Assembly: GCA_017417085.1 (NCBI GenBank)
Contig: JAFPZV010000230.1
Location: 1 to 12,419, forward strand
Reading direction: 5' to 3'
Length of the DNA: 12,419 nucleotides
DNA from: Deltaproteobacteria bacterium
GTDB taxonomy: Bacteria > Desulfobacterota > Desulfuromonadia > Desulfuromonadales > JAAYDE01
The position numbers and the translations under genes are program-made. Positions within the stretch are counted from its first letter, which is position 1. Each line of letters opens with the position of its first letter. Below are positions 1-8,800 of this stretch, piece after piece. The notes below the pieces were generated by a model. It made no database searches, had not been told where the DNA came from, and was given only the letters and a program-made list of their open reading frames with translations.

Positions 1-25
1 AAAAAAAGGACCTCCGTGGAAGCCC
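1..25 (-). terminator. Second (distal) intrinsic terminator downstream of sapC
   Basis: Read on the minus strand, GGGCTTC, loop CACG and GAGGTCC form a 7-bp stem that includes two G-U pairs, followed directly by seven T at the window edge (positions 7 to 1). This is the shape of a rho-independent terminator. It lies just beyond the stronger hairpin at 34-61, so the pair would act in tandem at the end of sapC. The T tract may continue outside the window. On the plus strand the stem is followed by A, so it is not a plus-strand terminator. Confidence 0.5.
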
Positions 26-33
26 AAAATACA

Positions 34-61
34 AAAAGACGGTTATTGCTAACCGTCTTTT
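34..61 (-). terminator. Intrinsic terminator of sapC (possibly bidirectional)
   Basis: A perfect 12-bp inverted repeat (34-45 with 50-61) has a 4-base loop TTGC. On the minus strand it ends in TCTTTTTGTATTTT, a T-rich tail, and it starts 37 bases past the sapC stop codon. On the plus strand it also ends in four T, so it could stop transcription entering from the left as well. Stem, loop and tail were read directly from the sequence. Confidence 0.85.
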
Positions 62-97
62 CGCCCGGCAAATGCTCAGCGAATCGCCCGGCATTCT

Positions 98-859
98 TTA
101 AAAATGGAACGAATCGGGAATTACCTTATCCAGATTGGCCGCCGTTGCCTCTACCTTCTTGCGCGCAACCAGGCCATTTATGGAGCCCAGTGAAAGCAGA
201 TGCGCATAAATCAGCCCCATGAAGGGCCGCAAGGCCAGGTACTCCTCATTGGAAAGCTCTCCCAGACTCTTTTCATTCACCATCTGTACGCCTTCCAGCT
301 TGAAATTCTTGTCACCCGCCGCATTGATCCGCATATTGAAAGGCGTCAGGAGATGCTTTTCTTTCAGAATCGCGGCAAAACGTTTCGAAATCTGCGCGGA
401 GCGATGATACTCGCTGATAAATTTGAAAAATTTTTCCATTACCGGCGCACGCTTGCCATCTTCGGTGAAAAGCGGCTCCCCGCCTTCATCCGCCAAAAGA
501 CCGCTCTCTTCGTCGATACACAGCACCAGACGCTCCTTGCCTTCCTCGTCGCCTTCCACCTTGGGAGCCTGGGCAAAAATGAACGGATAACGGCGAACTG
601 TCGCCGGAATGTACTCGGCACGCCACTTGCCCAAAGAGTTGACAAAAAGATTTTCCTCCCTGCCCAGTCCCATCAGCAAAAAGGGCGATATCTCTCCGCC
701 ATATTCGGCAAACACTATGGGATAGATGTGCATTGCGGCGGAAAATTCCGCAACCACCGCGGGAATGAGGGTTTGCTTGGCTGCAAACGCATAGGAAGAA
801 ACCGGAAGAAGACGTTTTTTACCGTGCTGCGAGAAAGTCAGCGGAACAATTTTGGCCAT
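98..859 (-). CDS. sapC: SapC family protein
   Basis: This 253-residue protein matches the SapC family (named after a Campylobacter fetus S-layer locus). The length is typical. Family landmarks visible here are W79, the segment YIPATVRRYPF at 83-93, and a C-terminal part with LEGVQMVNEKSLGELSNEEY followed by a helix of the IYAHLLSLGSINGL type. The molecular function of the family is not established. A surface-layer or envelope role is inherited from the name and should be treated cautiously, and I see no signal peptide or membrane segment. The ATG is preceded by GGGAGG 8 bases upstream on the minus strand, which supports the start. It lies 96 bp after ymdB on the same strand, ends in tandem terminators, and may have its own promoter or read through from the ymdB operon. 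Confidence 0.85.
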   Translation of the reverse strand: MAKIVPLTFSQHGKKRLLPVSSYAFAAKQTLIPAVVAEFSAAMHIYPIVFAEYGGEISPFLLMGLGREENLFVNSLGKWRAEYIPATVRRYPFIFAQAPKVEGDEEGKERLVLCIDEESGLLADEGGEPLFTEDGKRAPVMEKFFKFISEYHRSAQISKRFAAILKEKHLLTPFNMRINAAGDKNFKLEGVQMVNEKSLGELSNEEYLALRPFMGLIYAHLLSLGSINGLVARKKVEATAANLDKVIPDSFHF

Positions 860-917
860 GTCAACAACCTCCCTTTCAGAAAACTCTTTAAAAAGTCACC
901 CGTCACACTTCTGTATC

Positions 918-948
918 AAAAAAATCCCTGGTGAAGCCTCATGCCACC
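918..948 (-). terminator. Possible weak terminator after ymdB
   Basis: On the minus strand, 8 bases past the ymdB stop, GGTG (948-945) can pair with CACC (933-930) across an 11-base loop, and seven T follow at 924-918 after a short AGGGA gap. The stem is short, so termination would be partial at best. The 96-bp ymdB-sapC gap also contains TTGATA (919-914) and a T-rich stretch at 894-889, 19 bp apart, that could be a poor promoter for sapC. Confidence 0.25.
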
Positions 949-955
949 CCGTTCT

Positions 956-1768
956 TCAACCCGCGACTTCACCGGGAACATGCTCAAACACCCGTTCAAT
1001 CCGCAAAGCCCGGCCCGTTTCGATATCAATTTCCGCAACCAGGCCGTTCAATATCAGTTGCCGGCAGGCCGGTTCGAACCGGACCGGACGCTGCGTCAAA
1101 AAGCGCTGAAGCGGTTTCTCCTTCTGAAAGCCGATGACGCCATCCCATCCGCCCGTCATTCCCAGATCCGTTATGTAAGCGCTGCCCTGCGGCAGGATGC
1201 GCTCGTCGGCGGTCTGAACATGCGTATGGGTTCCGGCCAGCACCGACACCCGCCCGTCCAGATAGTAGCCAAGCGCCATTTTCTCGCTGGTGGTTTCCGC
1301 GTGAAAATCGGCCAGGATAATCTTCGTCTCCTCGGAAAGCCGCTCAATCTCCCGATCGGCCGCCAGGAACGGACAATCCAGGGCATTCATAAAGACCCGT
1401 CCTTCCAGATTCAGCACCCCGACCTTGACGCCGGAGATGCTCGTAAAAACGCCGGAGCCACGGCCCGGAGCCGGGTCCGGATAGTTGGCGGGGCGCAGGA
1501 CACGCCCTTCCTCTTCCAGAAACGGCATCATTTCCTTCTTGCCCCAGATATGGTTGCCGCTTGTCAGCACATCGACGCCCGCGTCAAACAGCTCGATGGC
1601 CACGGTCGGAGTCAGCCCCATGCCGGCAGCGGCATTTTCGCCATTCGCCACCACGAAATCGACCCGGTGGCGCTGCACGATCTGCCGTAAGGCACGGTCC
1701 AGGGCACAGCGGCCGGCCCGGCCGACAATATCCCCGACGAGCAAAGCTGTAAGTGTTCCGGCACTCAT
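956..1768 (-). CDS. ymdB: YmdB-family metallophosphoesterase (2',3'-cyclic nucleotide phosphodiesterase)
   Basis: A 270-residue protein of the YmdB/TIGR00282 metallophosphoesterase family, full length. Studied members are di-metal phosphodiesterases active on 2',3'-cyclic nucleotides, and in Bacillus subtilis YmdB influences biofilm and motility decisions and RNA levels. The metal-site signatures are all present: GDIVG with D13, NGEN with E44 and N45, GNH with N72 and H73, DFHAE with H156, and [10 protein letters not shown] with H181 and H183. The later DLGMTGG at 201-207 is also typical. The start ATG overlaps the rny stop codon as ATGA, so the two genes are almost certainly translationally coupled. 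The rny-ymdB pairing is conserved in many bacteria and suggests joint control of RNA turnover. It is probably the last gene of the fthC-rny-ymdB operon. There is no signal peptide, so it is cytoplasmic. Confidence 0.95.
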   Translation of the reverse strand: MSAGTLTALLVGDIVGRAGRCALDRALRQIVQRHRVDFVVANGENAAAGMGLTPTVAIELFDAGVDVLTSGNHIWGKKEMMPFLEEEGRVLRPANYPDPAPGRGSGVFTSISGVKVGVLNLEGRVFMNALDCPFLAADREIERLSEETKIILADFHAETTSEKMALGYYLDGRVSVLAGTHTHVQTADERILPQGSAYITDLGMTGGWDGVIGFQKEKPLQRFLTQRPVRFEPACRQLILNGLVAEIDIETGRALRIERVFEHVPGEVAG

Positions 1769-3315
1769 CGCGCGTAATCCACAGCCCGGGTTTCCCGAAT
1801 CACGTTGACCTTGATCTGGCCGGGATAGGTCATCTCCTGTTCGATCTTGCGGGCGATCTCGTGCGCCACTACCTGCGCCTGCGCATCGGAAACGCCGTCG
1901 CTGTCAACCATCACGCGGATTTCCCGGCCCGCCTGAATGGCAAAGCAGCTGCTGACCTCGGGGAAAGAGGTCCCAATACGCTCCAGATCCTCCAGTCGCT
2001 TCACATAGGTTTCCAGCATTTCGCGGCGCGCGCCAGGACGGGCGCCGGAAAGCGCATCCGCGGCCTGCACCAGCACCGCCAGAACCGTCTGCGGATGCTC
2101 ATCCTCGTGATGCGCCGCCACCGCATGGACAATCGCCGGCGATTCCCCATATTTTTTCAGGATATCCGCGCCGATAACCGCGTGCGACCCCTCTATCTCG
2201 TGATCCACCGCCTTCCCCAGATCATGCAGCAAGCCGGCCCATTTGGCCTGCTTGACGTTCACGCCAAGTTCCGCCGCCATGATGCCGCACAGAAAGGCCA
2301 CCTCAATGGAGTGCTGCAGCACATTCTGCCCGAAGGAAGTGCGGTACTTGAGACGTCCCAGCAGCTTGACAATCTCCGGGTGGGCGCCATGCACGCCGAT
2401 ATCGAAAGTCGCCCGCTCGCCAGCCTCGCGGATGGTCTTGTCCACCTCCTCACCGGCCTTCTTGACCATCTCCTCGATACGCGCCGGATGGATGCGGCCA
2501 TCCGCAATCAGGCGTTCCAGCGCCAGCCGCGCCACTTCCCGCCGTACCGGGTTGAAACCCGACAAAATTACCGCTTCCGGCGTATCGTCAATAATCAGAT
2601 CAATGCCAGTGGCCGCTTCGATGGTGCGGATATTGCGGCCTTCCCTGCCGATGATCCGCCCCTTCATCTCGTCGGAAGGCAAGGGCACGACACTGACCGT
2701 GCGTTCCGCCACATAATCGCCGGCATAGCGCTGGATCGCCAGGGCAATGCACTCCTTGGCCTTCTTGTCGGCGGTTTCACGGGTCTCGTCTTCCATCTGC
2801 TTGATATATTTGGCGCAGTCATGCCGGGCCGCGCTTGTCATCTCCTCCATAAGCTGCTTCTTGGCATCAGCGGCGCTCAGATTGGAGAGGCTCTCCAGCT
2901 TCTCCCGCTGCCGGGCAACCAGTTCTTCGGCTTCGCGCTCCTTTTGCTGAACACGCTCCTCCTTTTCGGCAATCGCTTTCTCCTTCTTGCCGAGTTCCAT
3001 ATCGCGCTCATCCAGCTGACCGGACTTGCGATCCAGATTTTCCTCTTTTTGCAGCAGGCGCCGCTCCTTCGCCTGAAACTCCCGGCTCTGTTCCTTGACT
3101 TCGTTATCCCATTCCACCTTGGCCTGGAAGACCGCATCCTTGGCCTGAATCTGGGCCTCCCTACGAATCGTTTCCGCTTCCATTTTGGCCGCTTCCACAA
3201 TCTGGCCGGCGGCCAGCTGCGCATCTTTCATCCGGGACTGGCAAAAGTAAAAGCCCAGCGCGCCGCCCCCGCATAGCGCCAACACCATGACAAAAATCAA
3301 GAACAAGGTCTCCAA
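1765..3315 (-). CDS. rny: Ribonuclease Y
   Basis: A 516-residue membrane-anchored endoribonuclease that initiates mRNA decay; this is the family's usual length. In order: an N-terminal transmembrane segment (about 4-24), a long charged coiled coil (about 30-190), a KH RNA-binding domain with the GREG loop at 223-226 inside [13 protein letters not shown], and an HD hydrolase domain with H335, H364-D365 ([12 protein letters not shown]), AHHED at 401-405 and D420 (QAADALSG). The start is TTG, placed 5 bases after GGGAGG on the minus strand. It is the only start that keeps the whole membrane anchor. The gene begins 21 bp after the fthC stop and overlaps ymdB by 4 bases. RNase Y is typical of Firmicutes and some deltaproteobacteria and absent from enteric bacteria, which is a clue to lineage. 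Confidence 0.97.
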   Translation of the reverse strand: METLFLIFVMVLALCGGGALGFYFCQSRMKDAQLAAGQIVEAAKMEAETIRREAQIQAKDAVFQAKVEWDNEVKEQSREFQAKERRLLQKEENLDRKSGQLDERDMELGKKEKAIAEKEERVQQKEREAEELVARQREKLESLSNLSAADAKKQLMEEMTSAARHDCAKYIKQMEDETRETADKKAKECIALAIQRYAGDYVAERTVSVVPLPSDEMKGRIIGREGRNIRTIEAATGIDLIIDDTPEAVILSGFNPVRREVARLALERLIADGRIHPARIEEMVKKAGEEVDKTIREAGERATFDIGVHGAHPEIVKLLGRLKYRTSFGQNVLQHSIEVAFLCGIMAAELGVNVKQAKWAGLLHDLGKAVDHEIEGSHAVIGADILKKYGESPAIVHAVAAHHEDEHPQTVLAVLVQAADALSGARPGARREMLETYVKRLEDLERIGTSFPEVSSCFAIQAGREIRVMVDSDGVSDAQAQVVAHEIARKIEQEMTYPGQIKVNVIRETRAVDYAR

Positions 3316-3320
3316 AATAT

Positions 3321-3326
3321 CCTCCC
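3321..3326 (-). promoter_or_regulatory. Ribosome binding site fixing the TTG start of rny
   Basis: GGGAGG on the minus strand lies 5 bases before the TTG at 3315-3313. It sits in the 21-bp gap between fthC and rny. The next possible start codons downstream would remove part of the membrane anchor, so this site decides the start. Confidence 0.8.
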
Positions 3327-3336
3327 GAAAAACCGT

Positions 3337-3900
3337 CTATCCGTTTTGAACAAAAACAACTCGCGCCTCGGTGACAATCAGCTGCACCGGTACATCATGC
3401 GCTTCTCCGAAAAGAGCGGGCACCAGCTGCCCCTCATAGCAAAGGCCTGCCCGCAGGCCGGCCGGTTTCTCCCTGGAAAGCACGCGATCGTAATATCCCT
3501 TTCCATAACCCAGGCGCCAACCAGACAGTGAAAAGGCCACGCCCGGCATAATCAGCAGGTCCAACTCCGAAACCGCGACCGTATCCTTTCCAACGGGTTC
3601 CGCCACGCCAAACGAACCGCGCTGCAGATCCTCCAGGGACGTCACCGTCACGAATTCCATATCCTCTCCGCAGACCCGCGGATAGGCGACACGCTTGCCG
3701 CAGCTCACAGCGGCGGCAAAGATGGCGGCTGTCGGCACTTCACCGCGCACCGGGCTGTAGATGCCAATCGTGCGGGCACGGCAAAAGGCTTCCAGCGCGA
3801 TCACGCGCCGGGCAGCAGCTTCCCCGTACTGGCGCCGTACAGTTTCGGGCAGCCCCGAACGCCACTCCAGTATCTGCTTCCTGACATCTTGTTTGGACAT
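3337..3900 (-). CDS. fthC: 5-formyltetrahydrofolate cyclo-ligase
   Basis: A 187-residue protein that converts 5-formyl-THF to 5,10-methenyl-THF with ATP in cytoplasmic one-carbon metabolism (also called ygfA/fau or MTHFS). The N-terminal KQDVRKQIL, the middle YSPVRGEVPT (48-57) and the signature PGVAF..GWRLGYGKGYYDR (119-139) are diagnostic. Most relatives have FD before the last motif; here it is FS (123-124), a minor deviation. I chose the ATG at 3900 because homologues begin like MSKQ. A GTG at 3945 is possible but adds a cysteine-rich 15-residue stretch unlike the family. Neither start has a strong Shine-Dalgarno sequence. It is the first gene of the fthC-rny-ymdB set, preceded by a 434-bp structured non-coding region. 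Confidence 0.93.
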   Translation of the reverse strand: MSKQDVRKQILEWRSGLPETVRRQYGEAAARRVIALEAFCRARTIGIYSPVRGEVPTAAIFAAAVSCGKRVAYPRVCGEDMEFVTVTSLEDLQRGSFGVAEPVGKDTVAVSELDLLIMPGVAFSLSGWRLGYGKGYYDRVLSREKPAGLRAGLCYEGQLVPALFGEAHDVPVQLIVTEARVVFVQNG

Positions 3901-3913
3901 ACAGCACAAGCAT

Positions 3914-3940
3914 CCACGCTTCGTGGAAAAGAACTTTTCC
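3914..3940 (-). promoter_or_regulatory. Two adjoining hairpins just upstream of the fthC start
   Basis: On the minus strand, GGAAAA-GTTC-TTTTCC (3940-3925) is followed by CCACG-AAG-CGTGG (3926-3914); the second starts inside the last two bases of the first, so they compete slightly. The downstream arm lies 13 bases before the fthC ATG and includes GTGG, the nearest thing to a ribosome binding site. A translational control role is an inference from this position. Confidence 0.3.
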
Positions 3941-3996
3941 GGCACACTTTGGAAAAGCCTGAAGAGGACAAGCGTTTCAAGGAAAGAGAATCAGTT

Positions 3997-4004
3997 GGGG
4001 GGGG
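3997..4004. repeat. Homopolymeric G8 tract (C8 on the transcribed strand)
   Basis: Eight consecutive G on the plus strand lie within the non-coding region about 100 bp before fthC. Their 3' end forms part of a GGGAA/TTCCC hairpin. Tracts of this length are prone to slipped-strand length changes. I saw no comparable G/C tract elsewhere in the window. Confidence 0.6.
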
Positions 4005-4299
4005 AAATTATTCCCGAAAGGAAACTAAAACATCCATCCAGGAAAAATCCTGGAATTTTCATGTGTTTGCGCTTTCCAGCACGAATTTTTCCTCTATCTC
4101 CCGTTTCGCAAACACCTTCCGATCGCTGAACTGCTTTTACTATATGAAAAAGCCTCTTCCCGCACCTTTGCGGGACAAAAGCATACTCTTTCCCTTTTCC
4201 CGTTCTTTCCTTCAATCCTTCTTCAAAAAAACCACTTCCCGGATCGTTTTTCCAATTTCCGCGCCGCGCTTCCCCACATCATTTGGAAATAAATATGTA

Positions 4300-4328
4300 A
4301 TGTTAAAAGCCCGGCGCAACAAAGTCAA
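4300..4328 (-). promoter_or_regulatory. Candidate sigma-70-type promoter for the fthC leader/operon
   Basis: On the minus strand TTGACT (4328-4323), a 17-base spacer and TAACAT (4305-4300) lie 7 bases beyond the ftsY stop codon. The -35 box matches 5 of 6 consensus positions and the -10 box 4 of 6, with ideal spacing. Transcription would start near 4293 and give a leader of about 390 bases before fthC. Confidence 0.4.
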
Positions 4329-4334
4329 ACGCTT

Positions 4335-5642
4335 TCAGGTTTTGTCAAACAGCGCGGTCACAAAGAGATGCGGATCGAAGGGCCGCAGATCGTCCACGCC
4401 CTCTCCGGTGCCGATATAGCGGACCGGAATGCCCAGTTCGCTTCCCACCGCCACGATCATTCCCCCGCGTGAAGTGCCGTCGAGCTTGGTCAGGGCCACA
4501 CCGGAAACCTCCACCGCTTCATAAAACTGCCGGGCCTGCACCAGGGAATTCTGCCCCAGGGTGGCATCAAGCACCAGAAGGGTTTCATGCGGAGCACCGG
4601 GAACCTCGCGGGAAACCACCCGGCGAATCTTCCGCACCTCCTCCATCAGGTTGGATTTGGTATGCAGCCTTCCGGCCGTATCCAGAATAACCACGGAGGC
4701 CCCCCGCGCCACCGCCGCCCGCACCGCGTCAAAGGCCACGCCGGCGGGATCGGCTCCCGGCGTATGGCTGACGATGTCGGCTCCGGCCCGCTGCGCCCAT
4801 ACCGTCAACTGTTCCGCAGCCGCCGCGCGGAAGGTGTCGCAGGCGCCCAGCACGACCTTTTTCCCTTCCCGCGTCAGCCGATGCGCCAGCTTGCCAATCG
4901 TGGTCGTTTTGCCCACGCCGTTCACGCCAACCACCATCAGCACAAAAGGCGAAACGCCATTAAAATCCAGCGGCTTTTCACCACGCCGCAGACAGTTTTC
5001 CATTTCCTCCATCAAGGCCGCACGCAAGGCGTCGCCCTGCCCGATTCCCTCCTTCCTGCAGCGCTCCTCAAGCACCTTGCGCAGATCCATCGTGGTCTTC
5101 ATGCCCACATCCGCGGAAATCAGGATTTCTTCCAGTTCCTCCCACAGATCCTCGTCGACCTTCCGGGAGCCTCCCAAAAGATCGTCCAGCCGCTTCACGA
5201 ACAGGCTCCGGGTCTTGGCCAGCCCCGTTTTGACCCGCTCCAGCAGCACAGGAGCCGATTCCGGCTCCATCACACTTTCCGTTTTTTCCTCAACCGCAGC
5301 GGTTTCGGCAACTTCAGCCGCCGCTTCCGGCGCTTCGGCCGCTTCGGAAACAGCCGCCGGTGCTTCAGGCTCCCCGGCAGACGTTTCTGCAGCAGCTTCA
5401 GATCTTTCGGAAGGCGCGGCGGGAAGCGCTTCCGCCCCCTCCCGCACCTGTTCCGGCATCCGCCGTTTCCGTTTCAACAAGGCCAGAACAGCCTTGAACT
5501 TTTCGGCAAAGGTCCGCGGCGTTTCCCTTCCGGGAGCCGAACGCAGCGCATCCCGCCAGCGTGGAAGAGAAAAGCCTAGCAGTACCATCACCACGCACTG
5601 TGCAACTATCACCAACGATGCATAAGCCAGCAAATCGTTCAT
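4335..5642 (-). CDS. ftsY: Signal recognition particle receptor FtsY
   Basis: A 435-residue SRP GTPase that docks SRP-bound ribosomes at the inner membrane. The NG domain (about 131-435) is complete: helical N domain with DEDLWEELEEILISADVG (163-180), P-loop GVNGVGKTTT (239-248), DTFRAAAAEQL (269-279), DTAGR (321-325), TKLDGTSRGG (385-394) and the closing GTGEGVDDLRPFDP. Ahead of it is a hydrophobic N-terminal segment (about 4-24), likely a membrane anchor, a basic patch (about 47-61) and an Ala/Glu-rich acidic linker (about 64-130). The anchor differs from E. coli FtsY, which lacks a true transmembrane helix, but such anchors occur in other lineages. The ATG follows AAGGGTGG on the minus strand. 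It is transcribed away from the AsmA-like gene, and no clear terminator follows it. Confidence 0.97.
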   Translation of the reverse strand: MNDLLAYASLVIVAQCVVMVLLGFSLPRWRDALRSAPGRETPRTFAEKFKAVLALLKRKRRMPEQVREGAEALPAAPSERSEAAAETSAGEPEAPAAVSEAAEAPEAAAEVAETAAVEEKTESVMEPESAPVLLERVKTGLAKTRSLFVKRLDDLLGGSRKVDEDLWEELEEILISADVGMKTTMDLRKVLEERCRKEGIGQGDALRAALMEEMENCLRRGEKPLDFNGVSPFVLMVVGVNGVGKTTTIGKLAHRLTREGKKVVLGACDTFRAAAAEQLTVWAQRAGADIVSHTPGADPAGVAFDAVRAAVARGASVVILDTAGRLHTKSNLMEEVRKIRRVVSREVPGAPHETLLVLDATLGQNSLVQARQFYEAVEVSGVALTKLDGTSRGGMIVAVGSELGIPVRYIGTGEGVDDLRPFDPHLFVTALFDKT

Positions 5643-5750
5643 ATGCCCACCACCCTTCTCTGCGACTGCTTCCCAAAGACTTCATATTATTTAAGCCCCG
5701 GCAGTTCCAGGGTAGCAATCATAGCAAACAAGCCATTTTCATAAAAACAA

Positions 5751-5779
5751 TTTTTCTTCCGGGAAAACGCGTTTATATT
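5751..5779 (+). promoter_or_regulatory. Weak candidate promoter of the AsmA-like gene
   Basis: TATATT at 5774-5779 is a good -10 box. Seventeen bases upstream lies TTTTTC (5751-5756), a poor -35 box. It sits in the 167-bp divergent gap between ftsY and the AsmA-like gene, about 37 bases before the chosen start codon. Confidence 0.25.
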
Positions 5780-5815
5780 AGCCTGAATTTCCATTTTTTC
5801 CAGACATGCATGCCT

Positions 5816-8800
5816 ATGAAGTACATCGTAAAAAAACTTGTGGCACTGGGCAAAGTGCTGATGGTCGTCATCCCGCTGCTCCTGTCGCTGTCCGCCCTTC
5901 TCCGCTTCACGCTGGAGCGTTTCGATCTCCGCAGCTACACCCAGGCGGCGCTGGAGACGGCAGTCGGTCCGGTCTCATTCCGGGACTGGGAATTCCGCCT
6001 CTCGCCGTTTCCGGAACTGATCTGCTACGACATCCACAGCACCGCCGCAGCCGATTACGGCGTCGATCAGCTTCAGCTGGCCAGCCTGCACCTGCGTCCG
6101 CAGTTATGGAAACTCCTCCACGGCCAGCTTGTCCTTGACGAAATCATCCTGAAAAAACCTGTGGTTCAGATAGATCAGGCCAAGTTGCGCGCGGCGCTCG
6201 CGCAAAGAACCGAATCGTCCGCCCATTTTTCGCGCATTCACCTGAAAAAGATCCGCATAGCCGACGGCTCCGCCACGCTGAAACCGGAAGGCGCGCGTAA
6301 AGCGCTCACGATCCGCTCACTGGACGGGTCTTGGCAGCAAAAAGGCAACCTGACGCAATTTTCCGGCAAAATCGCGCAGGAGCAGGCGGCAGACGCCTCA
6401 TTTTCCGGGAACATGAGCCTGACGGAGGCACCTCTCTGGCGTGACTGGACAGTGATGGCACAATGCCATTTCCAGCAGCTTTCCGGGCCTTTTCTGAGCA
6501 CCATGCTGGCCCTGCCCGACACCCGTCTGGATGGTTCCTTCGACCTCCAGGCCAGCGCCCACGGCCAGCCCGCTACCGGCCTCGCAGTGGAAATCCAGCT
6601 CACCGGCGATCCACGTCTCGTTGTCCATGAGCAGAAGTTTCCCGTGCTGGCGCCCTGTACGCTTGACACCCTCTGGATCAGCTCCCAGGACATGCAAAGC
6701 TTTCCCGTCCTGGACTTGCGTTTTCCCAAGATGGTCATAAATGGCGCCATGCACCTGAAGCCCGGTCCACAGGGCCTTTTGCTCAACGGCACGTTGACAA
6801 GCCCCCTGTGCGACCTGTCGCCCTGGCTTCCGCAAAAGGTCCGCCCTTTCATCAAAAGGGGCAAGGTGGCCATCAGCTCCTGCACCTTGCAGGGAAAGCT
6901 CCCGCAGGCTCTGATACCGGTTCAGCTTGACGCGCATCTGGAACAGTTCGAAATCGCCCTGCCCAACGGCGATACCCTGAAACAGGGCTCGGGCGAGCTG
7001 CACGCCACCCCGGAAAAAATCCTGCTGGAAAACGGCCGCTTTGCCTGGAACAAGCTGCCGCTTACCTTTAATGCCGCGCTGGAAGACTGGAAAAACGTTC
7101 CCGCACTGACAGCCCGCGCCGTTGTGCCGCTCGCGCATTTGGGCGCCCTGCTGCCCAATACCGCCTTCAAACCGCGCCTGCCCGCAACGCTTGCGGTAGA
7201 ACTTGGCGCCCTCTGGAAGGAAAAAAGCAAGAGCGCCCACCTGCAGCTGAAAACCGACATCCGCGAAATCCTGGTCAAAAATGGTTTGGATCTCCTGGGA
7301 AAACTGCTTCTGGAGGGAGACATCGGCCCGGAGGGCTGGAAGCTCACCAGGGGTGAACTGAACGCCGGCATGTTCCGTCTCAATGCCACCGGCGCGGGAA
7401 AAAAGACCAATCCGCGGGATTTCAGGCTGCGCCTGCAGCTTGCCGATCTGGAGCTCGCCTCCCTGGTCAAACTGGAACCCCGGCTGCAGCGCTTCCGGCT
7501 TCAGGGGCAGGCAAGCGCCGACATCGATCTGGGCGTCACCCCGAAAAAGCCGCCCGCTTTTTCAGGAAAACTGCGCCTGAACAAGGCGGGCCTGCACACC
7601 ATCGACATGCTGGCAGATCTCAACAACATTTCCGGCACGATTGATTTTACTCCCGACAGCGCAAGCGCCCGGGAGCTCAGTGGACGGATTGGCACTTCGG
7701 CGATACGCGCTTCCGCCACGCTCAAAGATTTCAGGCAGCCCAAACTGCGCATCAGCCTTTCCAGCCCGAAGGCGCGGGCGGACGAACTGGTGTTCCGCTC
7801 CGATCAGGACTACGTGTACAATGTGAACGGAGCTCTCGCCATCCAAAATGACGAGATTCTTTTTGAAAACATTTCCGTCGCGCTCAGGCAGGGCACAAAG
7901 GCCACGGTTAACGGTTTTGTACGCCACTTCAGCAAACCGGAAGTCTTTCTGCGCATCGTTTCGGAGAACGCCGTGATCGACGAGGTCATCGATCTCTGGA
8001 GAGCTCCCAAACGCCCCAAACCCAAGGAGGATTCGGGCGACAAGGACGTTGCTCTCGCCATCGAAACGGCAGCCGCCAAGGGTTCCATTCTTGGCCTGCC
8101 GTTTCACGACGCCAAAGGAGAACTGCATCTGCGCGACAAACTGGTGGTGATCCATCCGATAACGCTGCACTGCGGCCAAGGCTACGGGATCGGTCAAGTC
8201 CTCATTGATCCGCGTTCAAAAGGGCCGGCACGGCTGCGTATTTCCAGCCATCTGGAAGATTTTGACGCCGAAACCCTCAGCACGAAGCTGCTGCGCATCT
8301 CCAGCATCGCCACCGGCCGTCTGCGGGGAGATATACTGCTCGAATGCCCGGCGGACGCCAATTTTCTGCCAACCTCCCGCGGGCGTTTCCACGGGGAAAT
8401 CCACAGCGGCGTGCTCAAACAGTTTCACATTATTTCCAAGGTGTTCTCGCTGCTGAACGTTTCCCAACTCTTCAAAATGCAATTCCCCGACATGGCAAAG
8501 GAAGGGATGCCCTTCACCACGGTGAGCGCCTCACTTTCGCTGGAAAAAGGCGTGCTTTCCTCCGACGACGTGCTGATCGACAGTGACGCCATGAAGATCT
8601 CCATGACCGGCAAGGCCGACCTTGTCCATGATAAAATTGACGCGACGGTAGGCATCAGCCCCTTGGGAACAGTAGACAAACTCATCAACAACATCCCCAT
8701 CGCCGGCTGGGTGCTGGGCGGCAAGGAACAGTCGCTGCTTCTTGCGCTCTTCAAAGTGGACGGACCCGTTTCCGACCCAGATGCCGACATGGTTCCGGTC

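Larger units (their letters stand above)
3901..4334 (-). other. Structured 434-bp intergenic region / possible long leader or ncRNA upstream of fthC
   Basis: There is no convincing gene between the ftsY stop and fthC. Frames on both strands give low-complexity peptides with no usable ribosome binding site. Inverted repeats are dense: 9 bp GTGTTTGCG/CGCAAACAC (4063-4071 with 4107-4115), 7 bp TCCCGCA/TGCGGGA (4158-4164 with 4169-4175), 7 bp TGCTTTT/AAAAGCA around it (4132-4138 with 4177-4183), 7 bp TCCAGGA/TCCTGGA (4037-4043 with 4048-4054), GGGAA/TTCCC (4002-4006 with 4011-4015), and a long-range 8 bp GGAAAGAG/CTCTTTCC (3981-3988 with 4186-4193) enclosing most of them. On the minus strand the upstream half is purine-rich and the downstream part pyrimidine-rich, allowing a rod-like fold. 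Position upstream of fthC matches 6S RNA in other proteobacteria, but I recognise none of its conserved motifs. Confidence 0.4.

Noticed and set aside
1753..3276. Long plus-strand open frame (507 codons) opposite rny
   Set aside because: It is an antisense shadow of the RNase Y gene, with no domain character of its own.
3901..4334. Direct call of 6S RNA (ssrS)
   Set aside because: The genomic position fits, but I could not identify the conserved central-bubble and closing-stem sequence elements, so it is left as an untyped structured region.
3889..4419. Open plus-strand frame of 176 codons across the fthC-ftsY gap, and a 74-codon minus-strand frame at 3991-4215
   Set aside because: Both give low-complexity peptides with no recognisable domain. 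The minus frame needs a TTG start with poor ribosome-site spacing, and the plus frame runs into antisense ftsY.
4561..5625. Plus-strand frames of over 300 codons opposite ftsY
   Set aside because: They are Ser/Arg- or His/Arg-rich compositional shadows of the GC-rich ftsY sequence.
5561..5815. Upstream extension of the AsmA-like protein by 85 residues
   Set aside because: It would place the membrane anchor internally and overlap ftsY. The family normally begins just before the transmembrane helix.
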